From Bacteroidales bacterium (GTDB lineage: Bacteria; Bacteroidota; Bacteroidia; Bacteroidales; ML635J-15), in assembly GCA_017997855.1 (NCBI GenBank), contig JAGOEF010000099.1, forward strand, positions 1 through 6,153: 6,153 nt of DNA, in the 5' to 3' direction. The notes below the pieces were generated by a model, which was given only the letters and a program-made list of their open reading frames with translations, ran no database searches and was not told where the DNA came from. Positions 5,557 through 6,153 of this stretch are shown here, piece after piece. A program made the translations under genes and the position numbers. Within the stretch, counting starts at the first letter, position 1. Every line of letters begins with the position of its first letter.

Positions 5557-6153
5557 ATGAAGTTTCTTACAAACAAAGGGTTCTTAGGAATCATCCTCTT
5601 AATCATCATCGGAGCCGTATGCACATGGCTTCTCGATGGCACCATCCTCAGCCTTACCGGTGGCTGGCAAATACTCTTCTCACTGGGTGTAACACTACTG
5701 CCCGGTTTGTTATGGTTGTGGTTCTTTTATATGCAGGATAAATACGAAAAAGAACCGCCACAGATGCTCCTGGGTGTTTTCGCATTGGGTGCACTGGCAG
5801 CCTTTACCCTCAGCAAGCCTCTTACTGCTATGCTGACGCCCGAAGTTTCGGTTTTCGAACAAAGCCTGCTGACACAGTTTCTAAGTTCTTTCCTCGTAGT
5901 TGGCATGATACAGTTGCTGGTAATTTTCCTTGTAGTCAGATACAGTATTTATTTCAGCGATGAGTTCAACGAGCCTGCCGATGGTGTTATCTACTCGATA
6001 GCTGCCGGTTTAGGTTTCGCAGCGGCTTACAACATTACCTACCTCAATGGCCTCGAATCGATGAATATGGGCGTTGTGGTTACCCGTATCATTAACTTTT
6101 ATCTGGTAATGGCGATTTTCTCAGGAATCATGGGATATTTCATTGGATTTGCC
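5557..6153 (+). CDS. PrsW-family intramembrane protease homolog, apparently lacking catalytic residues (partial)
   Basis: PrsW proteins are polytopic membrane glutamic proteases (MEROPS M82) that cleave membrane substrates such as anti-sigma factors. The 199 codons visible run from the ATG at 5557 to the right edge. Family features are clear: hydrophobic segments at about 9-26, 38-58, 69-85, 107-127, 144-165 and 173-198; the YMQDKYEKEPP block (58-68) with GVFALGAL; the EFNEPADGVIY block (136-146); and GLGFA (151-155). However, the expected EExxK reads Gln119-Leu-Leu-Val-Ile123, the expected EN after GFA reads Tyr158-Asn159, and the histidine expected eight residues after the conserved Arg177 is Met185. 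The frame is otherwise open and well conserved, with no frameshift, so it looks like a maintained but inactive homolog rather than a decayed gene. Sequence beyond 6153 could still add a non-canonical site. The start is supported by a well-placed promoter upstream. Its substrate or partner is unknown, and the alignment is from memory. Confidence 0.88.
   Translation, partial: MKFLTNKGFLGIILLIIIGAVCTWLLDGTILSLTGGWQILFSLGVTLLPGLLWLWFFYMQDKYEKEPPQMLLGVFALGALAAFTLSKPLTAMLTPEVSVFEQSLLTQFLSSFLVVGMIQLLVIFLVVRYSIYFSDEFNEPADGVIYSIAAGLGFAAAYNITYLNGLESMNMGVVVTRIINFYLVMAIFSGIMGYFIGFA

Noticed and set aside
5496..5741. 81-codon plus-strand frame overlapping the start of the PrsW-like gene
   Set aside because: It is in a different frame from the clear PrsW-family sequence, covers the promoter, and shows no domain signal.

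Overview
The window looks like a chromosomal segment of a Bacteroidota bacterium, probably Bacteroidales-like, though the order is not certain. Four things point there. Promoter -7 elements of the TAnnTTTG type precede several genes. Starts have A-rich leaders without Shine-Dalgarno sequences. A head-GIN (DUF2807) lipoprotein carries a Bacteroidota-style surface export signal. GC content is moderate, with AT-rich intergenic DNA. No rRNA, tRNA, CRISPR array, insertion sequence or phage gene is visible.

Layout. Positions 1-345 (minus) hold the N-terminal part of the endolytic transglycosylase MltG, which runs off the left edge. Divergent from it, 443-1183 (plus) encodes a cysteine-rich DUF2807 lipoprotein. 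Next come two glycosyltransferases on the plus strand that overlap by one base: a GT9 (heptosyltransferase-like) enzyme with extra cysteine clusters at both ends (about 1263-2351), and a GT4 enzyme (2351-3472). They converge on a minus-strand pair, read right to left: a small zinc-ribbon membrane protein (5226-4903), then one base later a DEDDh exonuclease/GIY-YIG endonuclease fusion (4901-3525). After a 330-base AT-rich divergent intergenic region, a PrsW-family membrane protein begins at 5557 (plus) and runs off the right edge.

How they fit together. The left half is cell-envelope biology: peptidoglycan strand termination (MltG), a predicted surface lipoprotein, and two enzymes that probably build a surface glycan or lipopolysaccharide core. 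The minus-strand pair looks like a DNA-repair transcription unit. Its nuclease keeps the UvrC-type GIY-YIG module and the UvrC four-cysteine (iron-sulfur type) spacing, but has no room for UvrC's RNase H-like and helix-hairpin-helix domains.

The most unusual observation is the PrsW homolog. The family fold and the EPxDG...GLGFA signature are clear, yet by my alignment each catalytic position visible in the window is substituted (EExxK to QLLVI, EN to YN, H to M). It may be a pseudoprotease. I do not see a complete new multi-gene defence or mobile system here.
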